Assembly: GCF_023101765.2 (NCBI RefSeq)
Contig: NC_064237.1
Coordinates: forward strand, 1,736,001 to 1,800,000
Direction: 5' to 3'
Origin: Spodoptera frugiperda
Taxonomy: Eukaryota; Arthropoda; Insecta; Lepidoptera; Noctuidae
DNA: 64,000 bases
In this document: one piece after another, positions 11,297 through 22,212 of the stretch
Position numbering within the stretch: the stretch's first letter is position 1
Layout: each line of letters begins with the position of its first letter
The notes under the pieces: generated by a model
Databases searched by the model: none
What the model was told of the DNA's origin: nothing
What the model saw: only the letters and a program-made list of their open reading frames with translations
Program-made: the position numbers and the translations under genes

Positions 11297-11629
11297 TTTA
11301 AAATTACTATTGTGTGTTTAGAAAGAAGTGCGATTAATTTATATGCAAATGTGATACTTATGGGACTTCGAGAGAAGTAATTATTGCCGCCTTGAGGCAG
11401 ATGATATGATTTTTAATTAATTTCATAGCTTTTGCTCGGGATGCAAATGGCTTCGAGAAGTTTGTGGATTCATTGTGTTGGATTCTTTGTAATTGGATGT
11501 TAATACTGGCTGCCACATAATGAATGGCTGATAAAGAATAACTTTAATGAATATAGAGGACTAAATTTGTCACGTTTTGATACCGAGACACACTAAGGGA
11601 TGATGAATTGAATAAAACATAGTAGTGCA

Positions 11630-12035
11630 TATACAGACTGACTGGTGAGATACCTTCAATATTTGAGGACGTGATAGTATGCAAAGATAATTATATATTA
11701 AATAAAATAACATAAAAATGCAATATTAAATTACTTCTTACTAAACTTCGTACACAGTACACCGAGAGTTCAGTATTTATTTATTTAACTGCGGAATACT
11801 TGGACACCGCGCGGATAATACACGGGTCGCGCAGCGCGCTATCAACACAAAATACATAGGTATCTACACTGTACAGCTGTTGCCTACCTACATCGAGACC
11901 TATTCAAATTTCACTTATTTTTAGAGACATTTCGATAAAAAATTAAGCACCTATTTTTTTATATCAAGTTAACGAGAATCGAGTACCGAGTACTGTCCAT
12001 AAGTATTGAAGGTATCTCACCAGTCATACGGTATA
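11630..12035. mobile_element. MITE-N, 406 bp with long inverted ends
   Basis: gactggtgagataccttcaa near 11640 and its complement near 12003-12023 form terminal repeats that extend outward to tatac/gtata. The interior has a GC-rich core (gacaccgcgcggataatac, gcgcagcgcgc) and no ORF. A TA-type target is possible but not proven. Confidence 0.75.
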
Positions 12036-12603
12036 ATATTTGGCTTACGAAGCGTTATAACGTCGTATACGGTCAGTGCTGTGTTGGGCTGAAAAAGGAT
12101 ATAGGTATCCTACATACAAAAAAAAAATACTATTAAAAGAACAGTTGTAAAAATATACAATGAAGAAAGGGCTATAGAGTAGAATATACTCGAATACCAT
12201 ACTACCAAAGTCTTAATATCAGTAAACCTTCCCCTATATAACCAAAATTTATTGGAAAACTTAATATAATATTTTGGGAGAAGCAACTACGTAAACTATA
12301 AACTGTAGCTTGTCATCCGCAGAGGGATAGAAAATTAATATTAATAAGGGCACTTCTTTAAAATGCTGACAGCGTAAGTTATTTGTTTTCGATGCTCTTT
12401 TGGAAAATAGAGGGAAAGGTTTTTAGTGTAAGCTTCTATCAGCAGATATTAGCATTGAAATAGTTAGTGTCTAGTTTATTGAATGTCCTTTGTAGCGTTG
12501 AGGATTTTTACTGTCACCTGACGTCACAGTGTAATGCTAGACTTTAGTTTTTTAAGAAGATTAAAGTCATATCGGTTCGCATGGAATATGATGATGGTAA
12601 GTA
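12036..12603. other. Non-coding DNA with a CRE palindrome
   Basis: cacctgacgtcacagtg includes TGACGTCA at 12529-12536. The rest shows nothing. Confidence 0.35.
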
Positions 12604-12760
12604 ATCGCCCATTCAAAGTCAAAGTCAAAGTCAAAGCATTTATTTCAATTAATCCTAAATAAGGCACTTTTGAAACGTCAAATTGAATTGTCCGTCAGTC
12701 TGTCTGTCAGTGAAGCTAGGCGCTCGTTCTCAGAAACTCCATCGTTACTCTTTTAAAAAG
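12604..12760 (+). repeat. Interspersed repeat (aaagcatttatttcaa type)
   Basis: Three or four aaagtc units, then aaagcatttatttcaattaa, gtccgtcagtctgtctgtca and gtgaagctaggcgctcgttc. Confidence 0.65.
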
Positions 12761-12905
12761 AAGTTTTTTACAATTTCTCTGATACACTATTTATCTATTG
12801 TATATATATGTAGGAACAATGTAACTACAATACGTCAAAACTAACGGGACAATAAAACCAATTTGTAAAGAAAATAAAATAGCGGGTTATTTCAAACATG
12901 GACAG

Positions 12906-13138
12906 TCGAAACACCAGAGGCTTTACAAGTACGTTGCCGGCCTATTGGAGGTTAGGAATTTAAGTGTTGTTCGAGAATCGGGGATTAGGTCTTCTTACTT
13001 TGGGAAGGGGGGTAATTGGGCCTCCGGTGACCTCACTCACACAACGCAAGCGTTGTTTCACGTCGATTTTCTGTGAGGCCGTGGTATCACTCCGATCGGA
13101 TCGGCCCATTCGTGCCGAAGCATGGCTCTCCAACAGTT
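12906..13138 (-). repeat. SINE-A copy
   Basis: gaaacaccagaggctttaca, ggcctccggtgacctcactc and gtgaggccgtggtatcactc, ending gccgaagcatggctctcc. It lacks the terminal poly(T)/accggc segment. Confidence 0.85.
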
Positions 13139-14762
13139 AATAGGTTAAGTTGAAATACCACGACTATAAACATGTAAAACATAAAACCAACACAGTATAG
13201 CTTCAAAAAAAAAAACACAAAAAATCAATAACAACATCATATATTCAACGAACTATCTCCCACAAAAGGGGAGGGAGGGTAAAAATGGGCATCAAACATT
13301 AATGACATCATTTGGAGTCCCACAAAGATGCTGAGCAACGGCTGATAGTCGATAGAAACGCCAGTAAAGGGGGATATAATGTGAATATTATACAGTATCA
13401 ACTTTCCCCCACTCTCTAATGACTGGTAAAAGAACTTGACAGAAGCTTCACTGTATCGACAGAAAGAATTTCAGACTGTTTTTTTATATCACTACGGTGG
13501 CAAAAAAACTCACTGTCCACCTGACGGTAATTGACAGCTCCGTCCCTCTTGCACTGTTCAGTGATCGACCATTCTGACACATTTGTAATAGCAGACTAAG
13601 GCCCCTGGATGGTGCCGTGGCCTTTGAAAGCTTGTAACACTTGTGGCATTTGATATGATCGTTTACTATGGATAGAAAAGACTCATTATCTACCAGTTTT
13701 GTTACATAAGTTCCATTTACTTAGCTTTAGTGACATATTGAGTTCATCCTGGCATTAAGAATTTGTATAACGTAACGAAAATTTAATTTTAGCTAAAGCA
13801 ATTCAATATATTCATAAAAAATGGACTATTTCTTAAATAAAAAATAGAACAGAAACTTAGACAGAAGAAGCGTGTGAAAAATTCTGCTTCTTCTTGCTGT
13901 AGTCAGATTGGCCTACTGTTTCTTTTCTGCCGCATCTACTCAACCTTGAGACTAGTAATAATGACAATGTACTTTTTTTCCTAAAAGTTAATATAAGCAG
14001 GCAACTCACATTCTTTTAAGATACCTACTAGATACTAACATCAAATACATGCCAAAACATACACGTACTGTATTCACTTAAGTTTTTTTTTGTGAATTAG
14101 AATATGACAAACTAATCTGTATAAAAATATTGATCTCAAAAAGTTGGGAAATGTCTAAACAAAAGAGATAAATATTGTTTTATATGAGTCAAGAATAATG
14201 TTAAAAGTTTATGCTGAAATTTTCAGTGGATGCATTCTGAAACGAATTCAGTCATGTCAGAAAATGTAATTGATTTAGGCCTTTAGAAAAACAATTTTAA
14301 ATTTCTCTATACGTATTTAAAGAAAAGCAGCCATAACAATTTATATCAAGAATATTGATTGTGCTTTATCAAAATTATATCTTATCTAGGTATACTCTTA
14401 ATAATATTATGACATTGTCTACGTTTTTGAATAAGTGCTTATATTATCTGTCTGGCATATAATGCCTAGTAGACTGGAAGATATATTTGAACACAAAGGC
14501 GTGCTTCAAAAGTTACATTGTTCTTTCTTTTTGCTTCAGTGATTCCTTTAAGACGATTTGATTTTAGATAAAATATTATATATCTACTTTTTGCTCATAC
14601 TTAATGGCTCATCGCGAGAAAACCTTTTTAAGTATTAACGAGTTAAAAGAAAAAAGTTAAAGATTTTTTTCATAGCTTTCATTTTTATGAACTAATAATC
14701 AATTTATTGATTTAAGTATAAAGATTGTACTTATAAGGGTAACAGTTCACTTTGCGTTATTT
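13139..14762. other. Long non-coding stretch
   Basis: Around 13255-13470 there is GC-richer single-copy sequence (aaaaggggagggagggtaaa); 13486-13530 is a SINE-like fragment. The remainder is AT rich without features. Confidence 0.4.
13486..13530 (+). repeat. Short SINE-like fragment
   Basis: ctacggtggcaaaaaaactc then gtccacctgacggtaa is the head of another common lepidopteran repeat (ggtggcaaacaag ... cctgatggtaa). Confidence 0.45.
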
Positions 14763-14855
14763 GACGAATGCTTGCATCTTTCACAAATAATAGGCACCCT
14801 AAAAATGACAAATGCTTGCTTAGAATCAACGAAAACTGCCCATGAAACGGCAACG
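14763..14855. repeat. Dispersed repeat S, copy 1
   Basis: gaatgcttgcatctttcaca and atgacaaatgcttgcttaga match pieces of 53308-53420, the second piece in inverted order. Confidence 0.45.
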
Positions 14856-14880
14856 TGAAATTCCCAAATCATATACGAAT

Positions 14881-15134
14881 GACAAGCAATCGCCGCCGCC
14901 CATAGACGCCCGAAACAAGAGCGTTACAAGTGCGTTGCTAGCCTTTTGGGGGTTAGTAATTTAAGAGTTGTTGGGCAATGGGGTTTCGGATGGGGGGTAA
15001 TTGGGCCTCCGGTAACTTCACTCACACAATGAAATACAAAGCAAGCGTTGTTTCACGTCAATTTTCTATAAGGCCGTGGTATCACTTCGGTCAAGCCGGC
15101 CCATTCGTGCCGAAACATGGCTCTCCCACACTTA
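14881..15134 (-). repeat. SINE-A copy
   Basis: caagcaatcgccgccgccca, gggcctccggtaacttcact and aggccgtggtatcacttcgg, ending catggctctcccacactt. It is longer than the 12906 copy at the left. Confidence 0.85.
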
Positions 15135-15532
15135 CTTAATTACTTAAAAACTCCAAAATAAAATAAGTTCTTTTTTCCCTTTTTTAGCTACAGTGAGTAA
15201 ATAAAACTCAGTTACGATTCGTCCTATATCTTCTGAGATAGTATCAAGTTAAGTCAGTCTTTGCATTTTAATGTCCCCGCTGTCCCGCAGCCTAATATAC
15301 TGTTATGTGCTGCGATATTTTTAGGCTGTGTACGCCTCTAGTCACTTTTAAGACCTCATTTTCTTTAGAGGTCCTAATTTTTTCACAGGTGTTGTATGTG
15401 TTGAGGTGTGGAGTGAAGAGTAACTTTTATGTGCTTGTGATGAAATATGGGTATGTTTGTCTTCATATTTTTTTTTATAAATTACCAGTTATTTCTATGT
15501 AAATAAATTATGTACCTAATATAATTTATTTG
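15135..15532. other. Non-coding DNA, nothing recognised
   Basis: A short plus-strand ORF at 15305 has no signal peptide, domain or splice support. Confidence 0.4.
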
Positions 15533-15650
15533 TGTATTTATTAAATACAGGTTTTATAATTATAATATCTCTGTAATATGTACGTTTTAATTCCTTATTT
15601 TCTACATTTAAATTCATAGTTCGCTCCTTGCACTCGTTGTATACTGTTCT
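15533..15650 (+). repeat. Old local duplication, unit 1
   Basis: gtatttattaaatac through tttaaattcatagttcgctc and ttgcactcg has a diverged second copy about 260 bases downstream. Confidence 0.55.
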
Positions 15651-15797
15651 TCAGCCAAATGTCAGATAATGCCCAGATAACGGGTATTAAGTCCACCTTA
15701 ACGGGTTAGAAGTCTCGCCCCTATCACATTGTATAATTTATTAGCGCGTTAAAATAAACAAACACACTCTTCAGCTTTATAATATTTGTATAGTTAT

Positions 15798-15910
15798 GTG
15801 TATTTATTAGATATGGGTAAATTTATATACATCTGTGCAATGTGCACGTGTTTCAATTTCTTACCTTTAAATTCATTGTGCACTCCTTGCCCCCATCATA
15901 TTATACTTTT
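15798..15910 (+). repeat. Old local duplication, unit 2
   Basis: gtatttattagatat through tttaaattcattgtgcactc and cttgccccc. A LINE-tail-like fragment (15700-15780) separates the units. Confidence 0.55.
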
Positions 15911-16549
15911 CTATGCTGATACAAACCCATAAAGTCAGAGTGGTAGAAAATACCCATGGCCACTGAAATAAATAAATTAAGGTTAAAGATAAGAATGGAT
16001 CAATCTTTTTATAATTGAAGTTTTTATTTCTAATCTTCTACTCATAAAGGCAGCAGAATTAAATGGTTACGGATTTTAATAAAAACATATAGATTTCAAA
16101 TCAAATCTCCTAACTACATCAGAGCCAGACATGAAGATGAGTACAGCATCAACCTGCCTCAGCTCTCAGTATCACAGTCTGTGCCCTCGACATGAAATAA
16201 GGAATTGCAACATCAGAATTCAAATTCCCGAACTCCATACCGGTACTCGAGGAACATTTTTATTAAAATATGCTCAGAATTATGTCTCGAAATGAATAAA
16301 TTTTCTTCACCCCCCTTCGTCTTTACGGCTCGCCTGGGGTTTTAATAAAAAAAAAAAAAAACTCTACGCTGAGTGTAAATTGTGTTAGGAAAATGGTTTT
16401 CCGTTGTTTTCCCTTTTTGCATATATTGTTCACCTGATTTTATGGAGTGAAGTTTTTTTTCTGGATAGAAAAAGATTTCGGTTAAGGCGGGAAGTGGGTG
16501 TGAAGACATTGCTGTTATTGGGAACAAATATACATTCTATCTTTATGAG
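15911..16549. other. Non-coding DNA
   Basis: Single-copy, with an A run at about 16347-16361. No supported feature. Confidence 0.4.
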
Positions 16550-16725
16550 TATGTCAACAAGGGAAGCATCGTTTTGGATTTTGGAACGAAGTACCTTATC
16601 GCACGGTACGCTGGCTAAGGGGGCTAGGCGAGCGTCACGAAAAATCCTCACTACACCTTTTTCACGTTCTAAAATTTTTACATTCGAAAAGTGACAGTGA
16701 CCGCCATATTTATTTGCGTTTTTAG
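16550..16725. other. Compact GC-richer segment, probable interspersed repeat
   Basis: gaagtaccttatcgcacggt, gctaggcgagcgtcacgaaa and gtgaccgccatatttatttg. Both strands have open frames of about 100 codons here, but neither gives a recognisable protein. The wording feels familiar from other lepidopteran loci, so a repeat is more likely than a gene. Confidence 0.35.
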
Positions 16726-16804
16726 AGAGGTGGGAAGGTGATATAGTGAATTCAATCACTGATTTTTATAAATAAGTTGATACTTATATATTTCTTAACC
16801 GCAG

Positions 16805-16893
16805 AAGGCTGGCAACGCATTTGTAACGCCTCTGGTGTTTCAAGTGTCCATCGGCGTCGGCGATTGCCTACCATCAGATGAGCTCGTTTACAA
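16805..16893 (+). repeat. SINE-A fragment
   Basis: ggcaacgcatttgtaacgcc, ctctggtgtttcaagtgtcc and taccatcagatgagctcgtt. Confidence 0.78.
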
Positions 16894-17286
16894 GAATAAA
16901 CCCAAAGAATTTGCTCGTAGAAAAAGAAAAAGCAGATTTTAGATATCAGATCATTACGTATATTTTGTTCAAAAAATAATGAAAGTCAGGTGACATTTTA
17001 TATTCAGTAGAGAAACAGGGCAGCCTTCTAAATGAAGGTATTCATAGAACAAAGAAGATCATAAATCCATTGTTTCAGCCAACTGTACTGAGATTGTCAT
17101 TTGTCGAATATTTTGATGTCGCGGTTTAGGAGAGCGTTCACCGCGGTTTATGTATTGTGTCCTATTATTTGATTCAGAATTAAATTCTTCACCAAAATCT
17201 TGAATTCTATGAAATTCTTTAGCAAATATCCGTTTTGTTATAATTCGATTATTTATTCAACAATGTATATTTTGGTTTCAACATTG

Positions 17287-17402
17287 CCGCGTTCCGCGCG
17301 CGTCTCAAAGAGCCATCAGACCACCACAGATGGGGCCCAGTAGGGCTGATGCCTGATCCGGAGCTGCGGACTACCTAGCGGGTTTAACGGGGCTCCGGCT
17401 CT
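17287..17402 (+). repeat. LINE-R 3' UTR fragment
   Basis: cgtctcaaagagccatcaga through ggggctccggctc matches the middle of the LINE-R 3' UTR in plus orientation. Confidence 0.82.
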
Positions 17403-17950
17403 CAATGTTTTTCAACATTGCCTTTGAAAAAATAAGAAGACATAAGTTTGACTCCAGATTAAATACGTACTGCCGTATCAAACTCAGACTCCAGTCAAGT
17501 TCAAAGATAAAGATCATTTTCAAAATGAAAAAAAAAACACACACATAATACTCATTAACAAAAACAAACCTAATTACAAAACCCATAAGATCTACTAAAC
17601 GATGTCTAAAAAAAGCCTCCAACCGCACACAACTCACTGTAACACCGGGGTTTACAGGCGATCCCTTTCATAACGACAGATAATTAAGGTTCAGTGCAGA
17701 TCGTAATTTTCTTTGCAACACAAAGCGTGGGTAACAAATTGTCGGCCATCATTGTCTGTCCGGAGTTAATATGAACGGTGTTCACCACTCCAGCTGAGTT
17801 GTGGGGTCATAAAGTTTGTAGTTTTTTTTTTTGTAATTACTACTTTTAGTGTACTTGTTGAAGGTTTACGATTTTTATTTTTGTTGTTGCTTTGTTTAAT
17901 AGGATATTTGTTAATGAATGAAAGAATGAGAAAAACCGTTCTTTATTTGT
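17403..17950. other. Non-coding DNA with a GC-richer island
   Basis: 17720-17820 (gtgggtaacaaattgtcggc, gttcaccactccagctgagt) is unique and GC richer than its flanks. No ORF. Confidence 0.35.
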
Positions 17951-18070
17951 TTTTATGGAATACTTAATTGCAAAGGAGTAGGCAGATTTGATAGGAAGCG
18001 ATCAGCGCCGCCCATGGACATCCGCAACACCAAAGGAGTTACAGGTGCGTTGCCGGCCTTTTAAAAAGCA
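17951..18070 (-). repeat. SINE-A variant fragment
   Basis: gcgatcagcgccgcccatgg and gagttacaggtgcgttgccg. It shares aggtgcgttgccgg with the 18951 copy, suggesting a subfamily with gcgatcagcgccg in place of gcaatcgccgccg. Confidence 0.72.
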
Positions 18071-18950
18071 GAGCGCTCTTTAATTTCTTTACTTGATGGT
18101 TTCTTGAATAACGCTGCGACACACAAGTAATGGAATAATTAATAGATGTATGGTATATTTCTAGTGTCATATTTTGATATTTATATCAAATATTTCATAA
18201 GTAAAATTATGGTGAAGGATGTCTTTGAAGACCTGAACTGTGATTTACAAATTATAATTTTTAAATCACCAATGTGCTTTGAGCAAATATGCTAATTATT
18301 GCTAATTTTTTCTTAGCATGAGAAGTTGTCGTTTGCCAGGGACAGTTGAAAGCTTGATACGATGACAAAAAGAAGGCTTGATTATTAAAAACAAAATATC
18401 TTTATGCATAACATATTACTGTGTTCTTTTATTTATTTTTCTAGAAGGGACTCCACTAATTCGTTTTCATAAAATGTTCTTACCCTATTATTTACATACT
18501 ACATACATTTCCGCGGTTCTCATAGCCCGACTAAAGTAACGTGCACACCGCCCGGAGCGGTTCGTGTGCTCCTGATTGTTTTACAGTTTCGTTCCCTATC
18601 ACCACCTCCACTAAATTCTTTCATCAACCGCTTTGAAGTGTTGACGCCAAGACTTTTCATTTAGTTTCTTAAGCTTTTGAAGAATTGCCAAAGTTTCTGC
18701 TTTATCTTCAAGTAAATGTCATGGTATGTTCATTTTGATTGACGGACAGACTGACAAGTTTGTTGTGAAGTGTTTAGAAAGTGTAAAGTGAAAGGGTGCT
18801 TTAATTTTTGGTGTTAATTTAATTTTGGATAACTTTTATGTTATAAAATATAAACACACTCATTACATTGTAGACACTGTAATGATTTTTTTTAACTATG
18901 ATTCGTAGATCAGTATTAAAAATTTTGGTGCAAGTATGTTTAGTGTGTAT
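18071..18950. other. Non-coding DNA with a GC-richer island
   Basis: 18510-18620 (tgcacaccgcccggagcggt, with ccgc..gcgg symmetry) is the only notable part. Confidence 0.35.
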
Positions 18951-19071
18951 TTTTTAATGGAAAAGGAAGCAAACGAGCAGACGGGTCACTTGATAGTAAG
19001 CGATCAGCATCGCCTATAGAAACCCGCAGCACCAAAGGAGACACAGGTGCGTTGCCGGCATTTTAAAAAGG
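18951..19071 (-). repeat. SINE-A variant fragment
   Basis: gcaaacgagcagacgggtca, taagcgatcagcatcgccta and agacacaggtgcgttgccgg. Same subfamily as the 17951 copy. Confidence 0.75.
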
Positions 19072-20073
19072 AGTACGCGTTTTGTTTTTGAAGGTCGTAT
19101 TTTAGTCAATATACATTTTAACTTTTTCTGTTCATCTCGACTTTTGAACCAAAACCAAGGTCCAGAACCACAAAACAAACGATTGCACTGCCAATAGCAC
19201 GTCCACGTGAGTTACATAAAAACAACTTTTGTTGCAATTCCTAGTTCAGTGTTAAATTACTTTCCACTGAAACTGTGAGTTTGAACTAAACGGTTCGAAT
19301 TTTGTTATACTCTACTTTATTGGACGCTAGGATTGTTGTTGCTTGTTTTAATTTATGATGCCCTGGTACATTTTGCTCGTGTGCAGTTTAAAATACCGCT
19401 ATTTGCTGCAAATGCAAATTTGTTTTTGTTGCGTATGGTGGTTCTCTCATGGTGGTAGATTTTTATATCCTAGTTTTATTTATAAGAAAAAAGTTATTTA
19501 AAATAGGGGTAAAATAGTGAATTTTATGACCGACAACTTCAGTGCTGTAGGCAGCCATAGACGTAACAGATTTTTATATCGTGGAGTGTAAACATGCTAA
19601 CAGTAATATCAGTTTTGAAGACATAGTTACGCCATTATAGTCTTTAAAGACGTGACGTGAGTTTGTGTATAAGATACCTAATCATACTCATGTTACTCAG
19701 AAAAATCAACCATAAATAGTGATCTTATTTTCCAATGTATGAATACTAAGCTATGTACCAATTAAAATTCAAATAAATTACACCAACAAGACACATTGTT
19801 TGCCTCGTAAAGCAGCTTAAAATATACTCAATTAGGTATTTTCCGTCCAAAATATGCAAGAAACGCGGCCAAAACCCAAGGAATAACAAGAGATTAAGTT
19901 GCCGATTCAGGAACACCCTTTATAACAAAATATTACTGTGCATTATTAAAAGCACAAACTTGGGTTTATTATTTTGCAAATCAAAGAGATTATGCAAATA
20001 TTAAGTCGCGTTCGCTTTGGACGCGGAGTTATAGGGGACTAGAATGTGCAATGTGGTGGTTTCCTAAGTTTCT
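19072..20073. other. Non-coding DNA, nothing recognised
   Basis: AT-rich single-copy sequence without ORF or repeat support. Confidence 0.4.
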
Positions 20074-20280
20074 TAGTCGTTCTTCTCTATACATGTTGAA
20101 ATTGATGAACGAGCACCTCCCAGAAGAAGAGGGTGGTGGTGTGCTATGCATGGGATGATAGACACCGCCGTGTCCTCAGGGATGTAAATGGAACTGAATG
20201 GCACGTATAGCAGGACTAAGAACGCGGTAGTTTTTAATAAGAAAGAGTGCGACATTATCGTTTCTTTCCTCACCCAGGCT
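20074..20280. repeat. Probable old retroelement-derived repeat
   Basis: gaacgagcacctcccagaag and gctatgcatgggatgataga resemble a repeat I have seen often in lepidopteran genomes. It abuts the LINE-R fragment. The class is not certain. Confidence 0.4.
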
Positions 20281-20506
20281 GATGCCCCGGTAAATTCGCT
20301 AGGTAGTCCACAGCTCCAGATTAAACATCAGCCTTATAGGGCTCCATCTGTTGTGGTCTGATAGCTCTTTGAGACAGGAACCTACCGAAGCTCCCAAGTC
20401 CGTTAAGCACCTGAGTCAGGTAGTAGGTGAGGACGCTGTGGTGTCTCGCAAGTAATTCCTCAAAGAGGGTCCTTACAGCTGCGATGACAGTAAACCCACC
20501 CATGTG
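20281..20506 (-). repeat. LINE-R fragment with internal deletion fusing UTR to ORF
   Basis: On the minus strand, codons VIAAVRTLFEELLARHHSVL and LTQVLNGLGSFGRFL correspond to the LINE-R C-terminus. The frame then jumps directly to the 3' UTR block (gtggtctgatagctctttga on the plus strand), skipping the zinc knuckle and the ORF end. Confidence 0.8.
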
Positions 20507-20649
20507 TTATCCTATGTTATAAAAATAGAATCAAACAAAACAACGAAAGCTGCACGATCTACAAAATTTAAATCCTTTACCAGTACCGTCAGTACCAACC
20601 GCCGGAATTGAAGAAATTAATTTAATAAGCAAACAATAATAAATCGTGG

Positions 20650-20690
20650 CGGCGTCGGTCGACGTCGGTGGGCGTCGGTGGGCGTCGGTT
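20650..20690 (+). repeat. GC-rich 10-bp minisatellite
   Basis: Four units of gtcggtgggc-type sequence (ggcgtcggt with one gacgtcggt variant) in otherwise AT-rich DNA. Confidence 0.8.
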
Positions 20691-21277
20691 TTGCAATAAT
20701 ATCGTAATGAGGTGAATAAGCGTTCCCCAAGTACGTACCATCGTTTATTGGTTATTTTGTTGCTTGTTAGACACCCTGTGATATTCCCGCTTCGTGTTAA
20801 TTTCGTTCTGCGGTAGGGTTTCAAGTTTATTCGAGTTTGAGGGAAGAAAATGCTTGTTTTTGGAGTCGTTGTTTGGTTTTGTGTTTACATTTTGGTTGAA
20901 TTTTGTTGTATTTAAAGGTAAATTATTATGAGTGTGAGGTTTTGAGTTGTGTAAAGTATTATTTGATTTTTTATAAATTTATAGTATGTATTTATAGTCA
21001 ATTAAAATCTGATTTTGATTCGTTTCACGTTTCAATATCATAACGTAATCAAAATGGTCTTACAGCTTTTTGTATTGGCGTTTTAAAATACATCATATGA
21101 CATAGGATATAATGTTCAAATTTAAATGACAAGTTAGTTGCTGGGTTGGAGCGGTGCCGTTAAAGTTTGATATGGCCTATAAGATGTCAGTCACCTTATA
21201 TTTTTGTCTACATTATATCTCTATGTAATGTACTCACATCATAGTGTTAGCTCATAAACAAATGATGTAACTAAAAT

Positions 21278-21350
21278 GTATCAGTTGTATTGTTTCCCGT
21301 TGTATTGTAGTGTACCGTATTGTATTGCATTGTGTTGTATTGTGTAGCAA
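21278..21350 (+). repeat. Degenerate (TGTAT)n minisatellite
   Basis: Repeated tgtattg units (cgtattgtattgcattgtgt) over about 70 bases. Confidence 0.7.
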
Positions 21351-21519
21351 TAAAACATTTTATGGGAGCAGAGAAGTTGAAGTAGTCTTAGTGTTACAAT
21401 TTGTATTGAAATAACCTTTAATAGATAGCTAGGAAGTTAGTTTGTTTGTTAGTTGATATGTTAACAATGTTCATTTCGTGCTTAGTTTAGGAAATTTAAA
21501 ATAGTGAATTTTCTTCTTT

Positions 21520-21605
21520 TGAGAGCGAGACGGAGTGTCAGACTCAGAGTTACTGACTAAAAACCACCCCGTTTCTACTCCTGCTTTGAGTCGGAACCTT
21601 GGTAC
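21520..21605 (-). repeat. LINE-R 3' UTR fragment
   Basis: ggagtgtcagactcagagtt and actaaaaaccaccccgtttc match the terminal part of the LINE-R 3' UTR. Confidence 0.78.
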
Positions 21606-21607
21606 TA

Positions 21608-21660
21608 GAAAACTATCGTGAGATATATTAAATTAACTAAAAATACGTGAGTAAATAGTT
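21608..21660 (+). repeat. Fragment related to the 50352 element end
   Basis: tatcgtgagatatattaaat followed by acgtgagtaaatag resembles the terminal words of the 50352 and 29821 elements brought together by deletion. Confidence 0.4.
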
Positions 21661-21979
21661 ATTTTTAGCTAACTCTCTAACATGTGATAAATTTACCCTT
21701 TACTTAAAAGTATTCTAGATTTCCAACAAAATTACAACTTTAACACGTAGCTGGTTCGTTGGAATTTAATTATACTTTCATGAAGTAAATGCATCGCTAA
21801 TTAAATAAAATTCCTTTGAGAAACAAATTAATAGTTTTCAAGTTTATTAATTTCATTTTATTCAAGTACAATTTTCATTCCAGAACGATCTTTGATTGCT
21901 ATGAAATTCCAATAAAGCCCCTCATACCGTAGTAATAACAGTCTGCTCCTGGACAACTTTTCTTCAATAATAAGTAAAC

Positions 21980-22212
21980 GTCGTTACGCCTTTTATCCCT
22001 AAAGAGGTAGGCAGAGATGCACATTATGGCACCACTGTGCAAAGTACACCCACTATTCTCAATTTATTTTGGGTGAGCAATATGGGGATTAATTGGGTGA
22101 GCCTGTTGCCATATACAGGGCCCTTTTCCAGACTCGGTGCTACTACTGAGAAATTTTTCGTAATTCTGAAAAAACCTAACAATACTTTCGCCAGGCCCAA
22201 GTTAAACATCGC
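21980..22212 (-). repeat. SINE-C copy, head lost
   Basis: acgccttttatccctaaaga, ggtaggcagagatgcacatt, gtgctactactgagaaattt and cgccaggcccaag. The tRNA-like box B at the right end is degraded. Confidence 0.78.

Noticed and set aside
16404..16759. Overlapping 96- and 109-codon ORFs on opposite strands
   Set aside because: No domain, leader or splice evidence, and the segment looks like an interspersed repeat.
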